The position numbers and the translations under genes are program-made. Below the pieces are notes generated by a model. It was not told where the DNA came from, searched no databases, and saw only the letters and a list, made by a program, of their open reading frames with translations. Below, piece by piece: positions 32,614-43,603 of a stretch of DNA of 60,930 nucleotides. The DNA comes from Spongospora subterranea f. sp. subterranea (Eukaryota > Endomyxa: Phytomyxea > Phytomyxea > Plasmodiophorida). The DNA lies in assembly GCA_049724395.1 (NCBI GenBank), contig JAUGWO010000181.1, forward strand, positions 1 to 60,930, read 5' to 3'. Positions within the stretch are counted from its first letter, which is position 1. The number at the start of each line of letters is the position of its first letter.

Positions 32614-33553
32614 GAGACAGAGACCGGGGAAGGATGCAATCCTAGAAAGCCTCTTATTTTATCTATACATGAAATCAAGCTCCCTTGCCCCATTCATTAG
32701 GTGCGATGACAATCTGACTTCCGCCGAAATAATCACACAAATCTCGTCCTTTCGAAAAACGAAGAAATTGGAATCGGACACCTCCAAGTCCTTTTGTAAA
32801 ATGTCAGTTCACCTGAATTACAAGGCTTAGGTTGAAATTGGATACAGGTCTGGCCGCAATTCCCACCTCATACATGATATCAGGCCAGGTCATGATCCCT
32901 CGATAGATCAACTGACCAACGCACTGACGTTAAGGGAACTTTCGTTCTTCTTAGAGCAGCTAAGTTTTTGTTGCGGATGTTGATCACAAGAAATCGTGCT
33001 GAACGTCGAATTACTCTTTTGCAAAAGGAAAGGTCGATAAGATCTTGGAAATCTCTAACATGAAAGGTTGTAATCCGGTCAAAATTCCTTTCGGCACGAT
33101 CTCGGACTCGGAGGACCAAGTACTCAAAGAAGAATTTTATATGGAGCAACCTGCCGATTACATAGCGCTTGAGACAACCGCAGGTCTGCAAGCTAAACAG
33201 GGTACTTTATGAACTCATGCAAGGCGCGGTCGAGCTGCACAAGCATTTGCTGAACGTTCTGCCCAACGTGGCTATCAGTGGCTTCAATTGATAAATGTGT
33301 GTTCACAAAACAATGCCTCTCAGGGGAATACATGATGGGCGCTATCCACTTCGACGACATCTTATGTGCTTGTACACATTTTCAATTGTATGACGACTTC
33401 AAGAAAGACATAGGATCTATTTTTCATATCAAAAATTTGATACCGAAATGCCGTCTCGGTGTCCATTTGGATGAGCTTTAGATTTTTGGCGACAGCAATC
33501 GATGATAGCTCTAACTGCCGTTGTCGACGCCACTGGGCTTGAAGGTCTCGAAT
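32614..33553 (+). mobile_element. Ty1/copia fragment, one half of a distant inverted duplication
   Basis: Plus-strand copia RT and RNase H scraps (CVFTKQCLSGEYMMGAIHFD with DDILCACTHF; EISNMKGCKPVKIPF). The entire stretch recurs in opposite orientation at 51366-52310, with few differences. Both copies are broken. The order of the pieces inside the block is scrambled compared with a normal copia element, and this scramble is shared by both copies, so it predates the duplication. Confidence 0.8.
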
Positions 33554-33790
33554 GATGACGGGGTAGTCGCAGCCGTAAACTTAGTGAACCCTCGGGCTAC
33601 GAACCTGGCTTTGTATTTGAACACCGTATTGTGCTCATCCCGTTTGCGTTTGAAAACCAGCGACTATCCATCACCTTCCTATTGGTAGGTCTCTGAACGA
33701 CCGACCACATGTCATTCTTCTGCAGGGCTTGATATTCTTTATCCATGTCCTCCTGCCAGAAATTGGCCTCATCTGATTTGAGAGCCGCGA
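33554..33790 (-). mobile_element. Ty1/copia fragment: start of RT
   Basis: Minus-strand copia RT N-terminus: FWQEDMDKEYQALQKNDMW, a VMDSRWFS block, and KYKARFVARGF. It is opposite in orientation to the adjacent copia block at 32614-33553. Broken. Confidence 0.65.
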
Positions 33791-33879
33791 TGTAAAGACG
33801 GAGGACGGGAAACGGGAGAAACGGGAGAAACGGGGGAAGGGAGAAGCGGGAAGCGGGTTGGTTACGGCGGAAGGAGGTG

Positions 33880-34340
33880 CGATTGGACAGTGTCGGGCCC
33901 TAACATTATTCCCCCTTTTTTTTAGATGGATTTCTGGGGTTTCGCAGGTGACATCTCCGAATCGCCTATTGTAATGGAAGCGATTATTGACTAAGAGTTC
34001 TTGCTGGTTCCCAAGTTCGTTCAGATGGAGGATAACCTTGTCAATCAACAAGATACTGCAATTGTTTGCGATACTACCTGGAGTCAATGACATCTTTTAC
34101 AGCAAAGAAGGGTTCTGGAAATTTTCCTAGATAAACGGGGGGTGGTGCTTCTTGATATCAATTTGGCACATTGTTTCAGCCGAGTAGGTGGTGGCGGCGG
34201 AACTATCGAGCGAGCTTTGTAATCTCGCTAAAAACTTTGGCATTTAACTCCATAGCGGCTTTTAGCTGTTCAAGGAGACTAACCACCTCTTCGGTGATCG
34301 CCATAGTTGAACGTCGCGTTTGAATACGAAGTTAGTCGGA
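33880..34340 (-). mobile_element. Chromovirus (Ty3/gypsy) chromodomain tail
   Basis: The minus strand encodes a worn chromodomain: FFAVKDVIDSR, LQYLVD, GYPPSERTWEPARTL, then a FHYNRRFGD module like the FHxxYPxKPG of chromoviruses. This subfamily is different from the 54-kb element. A short gag-like start (MAITEEVVSLLEQLKAAMEL) lies further right on the same strand (about 34300-34210). A G-rich run of GGGAGAAAC-type units at about 33808-33860 lies just outside. Broken. Confidence 0.55.
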
Positions 34341-34439
34341 GGGGCCTGGGCCCATAACCAAACGAATCGAAAAGTTGATAGAGGTGCGGATCGAGATTAA
34401 GCGGATATCAAGGGAAGGACGGGATCAAGTCTTAATTAA

Positions 34440-34960
34440 ACAACGCAGAGAAGTGGTAGGATGGTCTGCGTCAAAGTCAGCATTGCTCCAGCGACAACAG
34501 TCAGGAAATTTGTAAACGGAAACTCGGCGCATTTGGCGTTAATTGGCGGCAGCGAAGAAGCGTTGCCCGGGACATTAACAGCGTCAAGACAAACCGGGTC
34601 TAACATCACCAAACCAAGAAAGGCGCAATGTCAGGCTGTTGCCTTATCCGGAACAAACCACGCCAACCAATAATAGATTCGTCTGAAGAACTCATTGGTA
34701 ATATATTGTTAGGGAACGGGTCGAAAACAAGACAATTATACACGTCGTTAGCGAGAAGATGCGAGCAGGAGCGGCAGGAGCGGCAAGAGCCACAAATATT
34801 GACGGTGAGAGCCATTTTCGGCATTGCAAATCAAGCTTTAATCTGCCGAATAAAAGTTTGTTGTTTTTTTAAGATGTACCGCCCTCTGACCGACCAGTCC
34901 CCCACAGATAAAGCTGAAAAGACGAGCCAATTAATCCGGAATTTCCGCCGTTGATACTAG
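34440..34960. repeat. Dispersed repeat A, partial copy A4
   Basis: Carries the early landmarks of repeat A (TCTGCGTCAAAGTC, CAAACCGGGTCTAACATCAC, GAGCCACAAATATTGACGG) and then stops. Directly after it, 35018-35200 is a short piece of the same module in reverse orientation (GTTTTGCCACAGAATGTGCA, complementary to 7445-7478), so the copy ends in a fold-back. Confidence 0.65.
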
Positions 34961-35406
34961 ATACGCCGCAAGGACCACACCTTTAAAAGCCTGAATTTTT
35001 TTGATTGAATGAACGTGTAGCTAAAATTTAGCGGACGTTTTGCCACAGAATGTGCAGCAATCTGAACTTAGGAGATTAGACGACAGGAACCCGAATACTT
35101 GTTGGGGGGAGGGTGTCTGATAACATTTTTTTTGCCTGAAACAAAGCACCGAGCAGCAAGACCCCAAGGTTTTGGCGCGGAGTGAACGGTAGTGCACTAG
35201 ACAAGGGGTGCACGATACCAGTACGATACCGTCCATGAACGGCGGATGCGACCTACTGTAGTTGTGCAAGGCGACACGGTCGGAAGGGCAGTTACGGTGC
35301 TGGAACTGCAACGGCGAAGGCCATCCGGCCCGACTTTGCCCCGAACCTTTTAACAGGGCGTTCCGCTTCTGAAACGACGGCTGCCATTGGCCACGCCAGG
35401 TCTCGC
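34961..35406. other. Inverted repeat-A scrap and spacer; no gene
   Basis: 35018-35200 is a reverse-oriented repeat-A piece. 35200-35406 contains sequence resembling the 5' flank of repeat B. No gene is seen. Confidence 0.45.
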
Positions 35407-36102
35407 GCGCCAATGATCACGAGGAAACGATGGCAGCCGTCGTGACTGCGCGTCAGAAACTGGTGCAGACCGTCAAGATGAAACAAGAACCAATGCAGGC
35501 ACATATTTCGCGAATATGCTAATACCCGAACCCCTGATCGACTCCGACATGAAATGATTCACATCAAGGCGGCATGCATAGCTGAAATGTGCCAAACTCG
35601 CGCGACAGGGTTATTTTTATATAAACAAATTCAAAGGCTGATCAGAACCTGAATCCAGGATTCCCAACTGCAGTATCGCTTCCCTCGTCACCGACCTTTC
35701 CGGCTTGAACAAACTTCGAATTACGGGTCCGAACCTCAATGCCGCATCCTAAACACGAAACTTTTGTCAGTAACAGATTTGAATCTGCGACAACGTTCAT
35801 TATCCGGCGAAAAGTTCCATGAAGGAGAGACAACCAAAACAATGTAAAAGAAGGAAACAAAAACTGCGTTGAACATATCAAAGAGTGAAAGCTAATGAAA
35901 ATCGACAAAAAAACAAATTCTGAAACAATCGATACTAAGAGGACGCGCATACAATTGCCGATAGATTGTGAGAGAGACTGATGAAAACAACGCAGGGAAG
36001 TGGTAAGATGGTCTGCGTCAACGTCATCATAGCTCCAGCGACACCAGTCAGAAAATTCGGAGACGAAAACTCGGCGCATTTGGCGTTGATTGGCGGCAGC
36101 GA
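35407..36102. repeat. Dispersed repeat B, copy B2 (near-identical tract)
   Basis: 696 bp that is essentially identical to 38512-39208; the only difference found by eye is one base pair near 35968. Left of 35407 the two copies drop at once to clearly diverged but still homologous sequence, and to the right of 36102 they separate. The minus-strand 107-bp exon-like end lies at 35642-35748. Confidence 0.9.
35642..35748 (-). CDS. Conserved terminal exon-like ORF, repeat B2
   Basis: The same 107-bp exon-like end as in B1: GCGIEVRTRNSKFVQAGKVG, then DEGSDTAVGNPGFRF and a stop. It is preceded by a TTTAG acceptor-like site. Identical in B3. Confidence 0.35.
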
Positions 36103-38060
36103 TGAAGCGTTGCCGAGGGCATCAACAGTGTCAAGATAAACCGGGTCTAACATCACCAAACCAAGAAGAGGGCAATGTCAAGGCTGTTTTCTTGTCTGGA
36201 ACAAGCCACGCCAATCCGGAGACTCCAGGAAGATTCGACCGAAGGACTCATTGTTCATATACTGCTAGGCAACGGGTCGAAGACAATATGTAAATACGAC
36301 GCGAAGTCGTAAGCGAGAAGATGCGACCAGGAGCGGGAGGAGCCACAAATATTGACGGTGAGATCCGTCTTTGGCATGGCAAATCAAACTTCAATCTGCT
36401 GAACAGAAGTTTGTTGCTTTTTTATGGAAGGTGTATTTGCGATTTTAAGCACGTACCCGTCCTCTGGCGCGCCAAAACCTTCGGGTCTTGCTGCTTGGTG
36501 CCTTGTTTTAGAAACCGGTTCAACAGTTCACAAGGGAAAACTTGTGTTATCAGATACACTCCATCCTCAACATCGGGTTCCAGTCGTCTATTCTCCTAAC
36601 TTCGAATTGCTGCACATTCTGTGGCAAAACGTCCGCCAAATTTTGGCCACATTGTTTATTCAATCAAAAAATTGTCGATATCAAGGATCATTTGTCGGCG
36701 GCCCCCCGATCATTACTATTGGGTCATCTGCGTCTTTTGGCGGTGAATCGTCTGCGGAACTCTGACGCAAGGATGTTCTTCGTTGTCAGGGTTTGTTGGG
36801 GACGAAGCCTGGGACTTGGAAGGCATACCTTGGATTTCAACAGTCCAATCGCTGCTGTACGGGAGTTCCGCATTCTCGTACTCCTTGGTAGCCTCAGGGT
36901 TGTAAGCGCCAACGAAGACACACACAACGAGGAAAGTGATCGCGACGCACATCAGCTTGTGAACCGGTCGCAAGAGGAAAATAGACATGTTGAACGTGAG
37001 ATGTCACCACAATGAATCCTATAGAGGAATGAATTCTAGAGACCACAAACGTGTCGCACGATATCCTACCATCGCCGCCCCCTTTTTGAAATTTATCAAT
37101 AGCGATGTCCAGCCGTAATCCAACTGACTGTTGACCTATGACAGTCTCGTAAATCACCAGTCGCATTGACGACTGTTATCGCTATTGATAGATCTCAGTG
37201 AGCATGACGACAGAATCGACAGTAGTAACAGAATGATGGCGGGGGAGGTATTTAACAGTACCATTAATCTATTTATGATCCACCCCTCAATTAACAAGAG
37301 TTGCCATTCGATGATCCATTGCCGAACGCGTCATCAGCATACGCGATTCTCATCTGGCCGTGTCTTCTGTTCCATAGGTCAAACCACTGCAATCATATCA
37401 ACACATGCAAGCAGAGGAGGCAACAAGGGATCTGCAGCAATAGCGATTCCATAGAAAGGCGTAATCTGTTCTAAGGGGTAGGTTAACCTGAGGCTTTATC
37501 GGCAAGGTTGGCCGAGCAGTACGGAATCCCGCCACTATGACAATTGTCGGATGTATCTGCTAAATCAAATGGCTTCTTTCCTGATGTAATTTTTAGACCA
37601 CAAATGGCGTTTTGGTCGAACCCGAACTGGTAGGCCGTGCTGCTGATTTCTGTGGGGGTTGTACAATGGTACTTCGGCGTATTTGAGTTCCGTGATGCGC
37701 CAAATTGTATCTTAACGGAACACATCGGCGTTGCATTATTTAAGTTTGTTCCCAAAACGGATGTGGGATGTCAAAATCGAATAGAACGCCTAGGAAAAAT
37801 ACAAAGTCAATTATCATTTCTTTAATCGTATGAAGACAGGAGTTGAAAATCGATAACGCTCACGATGATTCGACGACCGTTCACAACTTCCAAAACGAGA
37901 TGGTTGCATCCTCCAATGAGGCACGTATTATATCCATGAGCAAGATAATGCGACAGCGGTTGCCGTTTGACCAAGCACAACTCGTTCTAGGTTTTACCAA
38001 TCAGGTTTTGATCCCAAACGAGTTGATCAACTTTTCCCCAAACTACCTTGCCCGCTTCAG
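36050..38060. repeat. Dispersed repeat A, copy A5
   Basis: Near-complete module between B2 and B3, with the landmarks of A1 in the same order and the third secreted-protein gene. The 116-bp segment is shortened here (about 37505-37590). The arrangement B-A-B may reflect unequal exchange among modules. Confidence 0.7.
36716..36988 (-). CDS. Small secreted protein SP3 (local paralogue family)
   Basis: 90-aa third member of the family. The leader MSIFLLRPVHKLMCVAITFL with VVCVFVGA is shared with SP1 and SP2; the mature part begins YNPEATKEYENAELP, resembling SP2, and then diverges with no QEPDE repeats. It has the same start codon and orientation as its paralogues and the same upstream block. 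A single-exon reading is open throughout. Function unknown; secretion is inferred from the leader. Confidence 0.6.
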   Translation of the reverse strand: MSIFLLRPVHKLMCVAITFLVVCVFVGAYNPEATKEYENAELPYSSDWTVEIQGMPSKSQASSPTNPDNEEHPCVRVPQTIHRQKTQMTQ

Positions 38061-38079
38061 TGCATGACGTCCTATTAAC

Positions 38080-39208
38080 GAGTTCAAATGGAGTTAACAG
38101 ATAACCGTGCTACTCGAACGCAATGATTCAGTTCAACCAATATTAAACTCGCTCACGCCAACGGCAACCTCACCGACGGATAAAATGTCGTAGAACATGG
38201 ACAAAGGCTGCTCGCTCCGGGACAAAGCACATCCCATGGAAGACCAATGCACTCTTCACTCCAAAACGATCTCCGCCTGGAAAGTTTTTGCCATCTTAAA
38301 AATAAATGACACCGAGATGTGAAGCGACCTCCAAATGATCAGGAACTTTGATATCGAGATTAACGGAAAAGTGCACCATATCAAACCTTGGCAGTGTGAA
38401 CTCATGTATGCCGGCGTCAGTTCTGTTTTTTGGTCTTGACGATTTGCATCAATCTCTAAAGCGACGGCTGCATTCATTTCCGTTGGCCACGCTGGGAACG
38501 CCAGATGTCGTGCGCCAATGATCACGAGGAAACGATGGCAGCCGTCGTGACTGCGCGTCAGAAACTGGTGCAGACCGTCAAGATGAAACAAGAACCAATG
38601 CAGGCACATATTTCGCGAATATGCTAATACCCGAACCCCTGATCGACTCCGACATGAAATGATTCACATCAAGGCGGCATGCATAGCTGAAATGTGCCAA
38701 ACTCGCGCGACAGGGTTATTTTTATATAAACAAATTCAAAGGCTGATCAGAACCTGAATCCAGGATTCCCAACTGCAGTATCGCTTCCCTCGTCACCGAC
38801 CTTTCCGGCTTGAACAAACTTCGAATTACGGGTCCGAACCTCAATGCCGCATCCTAAACACGAAACTTTTGTCAGTAACAGATTTGAATCTGCGACAACG
38901 TTCATTATCCGGCGAAAAGTTCCATGAAGGAGAGACAACCAAAACAATGTAAAAGAAGGAAACAAAAACTGCGTTGAACATATCAAAGAGTGAAAGCTAA
39001 TGAAAATCGACAAAAAAACAAATTCTGAAACAATCGATACTAAGAGGACGCGCATACAATTGCCGATAGATGTGTGAGAGAGACTGATGAAAACAACGCA
39101 GGGAAGTGGTAAGATGGTCTGCGTCAACGTCATCATAGCTCCAGCGACACCAGTCAGAAAATTCGGAGACGAAAACTCGGCGCATTTGGCGTTGATTGGC
39201 GGCAGCGA
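38080..39208. repeat. Dispersed repeat B, copy B3
   Basis: The longest repeat-B copy together with B1: the 5' part (38080-38511) matches 29940-30290 in a diverged form, while 38512-39208 is nearly identical to B2. The conserved exon-like end is at 38747-38853 on the minus strand. The right end joins a nucleotidyltransferase gene at the shared word CCGAGGACAT. Confidence 0.85.
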
Positions 39209-39214
39209 CGAAGC

Positions 39215-39599
39215 ATTTCCGAGGACATAGCGAAGGTCGCAGTCCGACGGGTCGCCAAGATAGAGCGACGCCGGATATGAACCGAACACAACCACTCTGA
39301 AAGACACAGCTACTGAGACATTGAAGAATTACTCAGAAAACTATGGAATTAATTCTTCAAATGAAAAAACGAACTCATTTGATATGAGATGAAGACCTTG
39401 TTGGATTCGTTTTGCGAAGGATTTGCTCGCAGAGATCATATAAATAAGCGTCCTGAACTAGTTCGGGTTGGAGACACAGTGCGGCAATATTGTTGGTTTC
39501 ATCTTCAGACGGAATCTGAACCACATGGACACGAACCGTTGCCGACGATGAGGGCGTAGTGACATCGGACGCAGCGTCGGCCGGCAAAATCGTGGCCAT
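39215..39599 (-). CDS. 5' part of a TRF4/GLD-2-type nucleotidyltransferase gene, truncated
   Basis: Minus-strand gene start with a strong Kozak context (GCCGCCATGG). Exon 1 is 39397-39599 and a 100-bp GT-AG intron (39297-39396) follows; exon 2 begins at 39296. Splicing joins KTNPTR to VVVFGSYPASLYLGDPSDCD, which is the hallmark of DNA polymerase beta-like nucleotidyltransferases: the GS motif followed by the DxD metal-binding pair, with the GLYLPxSDxDL pattern typical of TRF4/PAPD5 and GLD-2 poly(A)/oligo(U) polymerases. Only the first 15-30% of such a protein is present. The frame runs into repeat B at about 39214, so the gene is cut off or its 3' part lies elsewhere. RNA-tailing function is inferred from the family; this fragment cannot be active alone. 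Confidence 0.55.
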
Positions 39600-40262
39600 G
39601 GCGGCACAGGCAATCGGACCCAGACAGAGCGTTAATGTGTCGCAGGCAACCGACACAAAATCGTCAACGACCGCCTATATCCCGCGGTCATTCAACATTG
39701 TTTACATAAACAAGCAATTTCGAGAAAATCTAACGAAAATTGAAAATCTGGAAAAACCAACGAGAAAAAACGGTTGACACATTATGGGAATAAGAAACAA
39801 CCCACCAACCGCGGTGCGAAAAGCTCTATCTTCGCAGATTGTGACATCATTGCGGGACGACTCGTTGGGTTCTAGAAAGAGGTCCAGCATGACGACCTAC
39901 CGGTAGGGAGACGCACGTTTTGTCGCAATGAATTGGCGCCATCCGTGCCATGTCGCCTATACGGTGCTCCAGCCAGAGGTGAACGTATACCATTCGTGAG
40001 CGCAACCGCCGCCACCGTACACTCACACTCCCATCCACGTGCTTCGATCAACGTCCAATCGCATCACCACTCCTGGAACAAATATATCGAATTCGACAAT
40101 TCTCTCTAGTAGTAATTCTCGTCTATTTGGGGAAAATTGCGTGTTGTTTTGTTCATACAACAAGTAAGTGAACCGCCATTGAGTTGTTTTTGGTGGGACC
40201 GCTGAAAAAGTGGGACGTGGCTCAGGTCGGTCAGCACCGACATTGCCCACGTTTCGAGAAGG
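39600..40262. other. Upstream region of the nucleotidyltransferase fragment
   Basis: Short overlapping ORFs on both strands (about 60-75 codons) with no leader, domain or paralogue. It may contain the divergent promoter between the minus-strand nucleotidyltransferase and the plus-strand ORF at 40263. Nothing firmer can be said. Confidence 0.35.
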
Positions 40263-40562
40263 ATGCGATTTGGTTTAGCTGCCTTGCGACTAGCCCGGTA
40301 TTGGCCAATCGTTGATATATCGTCAAATCGCTCAGACCGTTTCAACGAGATCGTGTTGAGAGCCGAACGATCTCCATCGCAGAAGGTATTGGGGAATCTT
40401 GTCTGGTCGACGTGCGCAGAACATGTTCAAACGACATCCGCGTCGGTCGAAAGGGGGCCGGGTCGATCGACACGATTTGCCTCATCAATGGAGCCACTTT
40501 CCAGGAGTAAAATGTCCGGTCGTATCGATGAACTCATGGCGACACCGAAGAACGACCAATAA
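40263..40562 (+). CDS. Hypothetical protein ORF crossing into SD-A copy 2
   Basis: 99-codon frame starting MRFGLAALRLARYWPIVDIS, basic and hydrophobic at the start as in a mitochondrial leader. It ends in SD-A copy 2 (SGRIDELMATPKNDQ). In SD-A copy 1 the last 15 codons are preserved up to the joint, but the upstream part is absent. So either the duplication carried off the 3' end of a gene, or the frame is fortuitous. The antisense strand is also open over part of it. Confidence 0.25.
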   Translation: MRFGLAALRLARYWPIVDISSNRSDRFNEIVLRAERSPSQKVLGNLVWSTCAEHVQTTSASVERGPGRSTRFASSMEPLSRSKMSGRIDELMATPKNDQ

Positions 40563-41754
40563 CCGTCGATAGACCGATGCTGTATGGTTGTCATCTTGGA
40601 AGATCTTATCGTGTCCGCCTGTTCGCAACGCATTGCTCGCATCTTCTGCCTCAAAAGCCTATGCAAAACGATATCCGCCCAGCGATTTCATGTTCCCCAA
40701 ACGGCACAACGTCTTAATCCATTGCGGAAACTTCTGGCGACGAACTTGACATTGGAGCGATCAAAGACCTGAACTTGTTTACGATTGAGCCATCTGAGCT
40801 GATACATGGGTCAGTGTTTGCGTATTCCCTGACGTTGTTCCCATTATTGACTCGTTTTGCATTCAGTGCTATCGCGCGCGTCACCTCCGGGGACGATTTT
40901 ATTACAAAATTATCAGCTGGTGACACATAATTATGGAGTGAAAACAACGTGCCCTTGGAACGTATTAGTTGAGCAATTCCGCTGCTTTTTTTAGCCCATA
41001 AATCGTCGACTAAATGCCAATTGTGTGAGCATACGGATATTGTGATTATCGCCATTGAAGGGCAACCGTAGACAGGCGAATATGAACATTATAGATCTTT
41101 CCTGACAAGAACGATGGGGATCTTAACGGAACAACAAGCACAGCAAACGATCACGTGCAATCAAACATCCACTCACGTCCCGTATGGGGCTTGCCGGTTT
41201 GATTTCTGACGAGTGACGACACGACTCGGCATGCCCGTAACAGCACTCTGTGACGGCAACACTTCAGCCTGTTACTACGTTGCATCGAAACGTCACTGTT
41301 CCTGACAATGTTGGGACACTGTTGGGACGGGACCACTTGGCATTCCTACGACGGGACCACTGGTAAGGGCCATTTGTCAGGTGTCGTGGCCCGTCTTGAA
41401 AACTCTGAGGGTCATCTATCTCTCAAGTGCCATCATGGCTGGCTGTCGCGGACAATGAGGTGGAACTGCTGAGGGTCAAGTATCGAGTGTCGTCATGAAC
41501 AGCGGCCGGCAACACGACGCCGATTCAAGTGGCATGGCCTCGTCATGGGGACACTGTTGAGGGCCAATTCTTCTCAAGTGTCATAGCCAGTCATGGGACT
41601 GACTAGCGGACAATGAAGGACACACTGGTGAGATGGTTTTTCGGGGTTTCAAGAAAAGTACCAGGATCACTTCATTCACATCGAAGCTTGATATCCCGTA
41701 GATCTCCGCTAAGTCAAGCCACCACGAGTTTGCCCTCTGATCTTCGTTCCAGCC

Positions 41755-42060
41755 ATGACATCGACATGGACTCCTATGTTCATGACCCTGGCCTGCATCC
41801 TTGCCTTTACCATTGCCCATCCTGACGATCAAGAAATTGTTTTGGACCCAGTCCCTAGTGCGACGGTCCCAACTGTCGCTGGCATTAGTCGCCTCCAAGG
41901 AGCTGGAAAGCCGACATTCCCAGTATCTGCCGAACCGCAAAAACGTGAAGTCCCCGAAACGAATTCCTACATCGGACAGGTCTCCGAATCTGACAGCAAT
42001 GACGCAGATAAACTTCCGAAACAAATTCATGATAACGAGGTTAGCATTGCCCACATTTGA
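41755..42060 (+). CDS. Secreted protein, 101 aa, SD-A copy 2
   Basis: Full-length paralogue of the protein at 10278-10583, with start MTSTWTPMFMTLACILAFT. Differences are few (for example L3S, N25D, E for A and P for L near residue 62, D for E near 94) and there is no indel. Preservation of the open frame, while the neighbouring ATPase-like gene has frameshifts, suggests that this small secreted protein is under some constraint. Confidence 0.6.
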   Translation: MTSTWTPMFMTLACILAFTIAHPDDQEIVLDPVPSATVPTVAGISRLQGAGKPTFPVSAEPQKREVPETNSYIGQVSESDSNDADKLPKQIHDNEVSIAHI

Positions 42061-42247
42061 CAAATGCTTCGACTGAGCAATATGTCAGAAACTGTGGGCT
42101 ACTAAGTCACTACTGGACCTCATCAGTTTACTGATGAAAGAGCGGATTACACGTCTCTTGACTTTCGAGACGACTGAAGATCTGATTGAGGGTTTGAGAG
42201 CCCGGAAGTCGTATTGCATAAGCTGATTCAGAGTGATCTCAGAGGTG

Positions 42248-43603
42248 ATGACTATTTTAAAGGACCTGCTGGTATTCACAACAAAGCCGAAGCCAGATTC
42301 AACAGAAGAGGGCATGGAGCATTCAAAAACAGATTTCCAAATTAACCAGCTGGTTGAGAAACTGAAAACGAATTCTAACAGAGCGGAGATTGTCGACAGA
42401 GGTCATCACACCGCTGATAGGTTTGGTGAAAGACTACGCAAGAAGTGGCAAGATTGAACCGCACGGTCTAGACGACAGTAAAGTCATACGCCAGCAGGAA
42501 TTGCAGCCAAGCAACGTCTTAGAATCGATGTCGTTCCTTGAGTTTGTGGGGAACGGCCCGTACATTTTTTTGGTTAAGGGGTTAATTGCCGGTTTGATTG
42601 CTAATTTTGCTACGCGCAACGTTGTTCAAGGATCGGTTATTATGTCGTGGTTGATATTTTTGAATTTTGCGGGGGCCATCGATCTGTTGTACTCTGATAA
42701 ACTCATTGAGGCTCACGTCATCCGCAACGGTGGTAAAGTCAAGGTATGTGTCATGCAACATTTTTTCTCTGATTATTATTGTTCACGACCTGTTCCTCTC
42801 TGGAGCCTTCTGACTTGATGTTAACAGAGCATACCTGAACTTGAGCTGGTTTGCGAGGATATCATCATGCTTGCACATGGTCAAATTGTCCCTGCAGATT
42901 GTCGGGTTATTTGGACGTCGCAACTAGTTTCAAAGTGGATGAATTCTCGTTGACCGGGGTATCCAAGCACTTGGAAAAGAGCGCTGATGGCGTTTCAAGC
43001 AAGCCTGACGATTGCCACACGTACAAAAACCTGATTATGAAAGGAACTGCTGTCACCGGAGGACAAGCTCTAGCAATTGTTTTCGGCACCGGTATGGACA
43101 CTCGAAAAGGATCCATTCAGAGTCGACTCACTATGGTCGGCTGGAGTTCCCTGGGCCTCCCCTGAAACTGATTTGCAAAACAGGAAAAAATCAAAAACAC
43201 TCCGATTATGAACAAAATCGTTGCTCTTGTTGCAACATTCATCAAATTTGTCATAGGATGCGACGTCTTTATCATGTGTTTTATGCTCGTGCTGTGTAAA
43301 ACCCCGTTCCAGCAATGGTCCTTCCCGTTGTTTTTAACAGCGTTTATTTTGCTGTTCTCTACAACCCTCAACATTTGTTGCTCAAGAACACTGAAAAACG
43401 GTCCGGAAGTCGTGCAAAAGACATTCTATATGGCAAGTGTTCGTCCCATGGCCGCTGTCGAATGTCTGGGTAACGTTGTCAAGCGCATCTTCGGTTTGGT
43501 AACGGAACTATTCGTTTCGGACGTCCAAAATGCGGCTCCCAGTTCCACGGTGACGTTGACCGAGCTTGAACCGTTGTGTGATGATGCCCCTCATAAAGAC
43601 TGA
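42248..43603 (+). pseudogene. P-type ATPase-like gene, SD-A copy 2, frameshifted
   Basis: Same three-exon layout as copy 1: exon 1 42248-42743, intron of 84 bp, exon 2 42828-43135, intron of 48 bp, exon 3 43184-43603. Exon 1 has a one-base insertion (AACGAATTC against AACGATTC) and exon 2 has a two-base insertion near 42919, so it cannot give a continuous protein. Exon 3 has the longer tail (ELFVSDVQNAAPSSTVTLTE and on to PHKD). The missing catalytic motifs (TGVS for TGES; no PEGL; no DKTGT) are shared with copy 1, so their loss predates the duplication. Confidence 0.65.
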
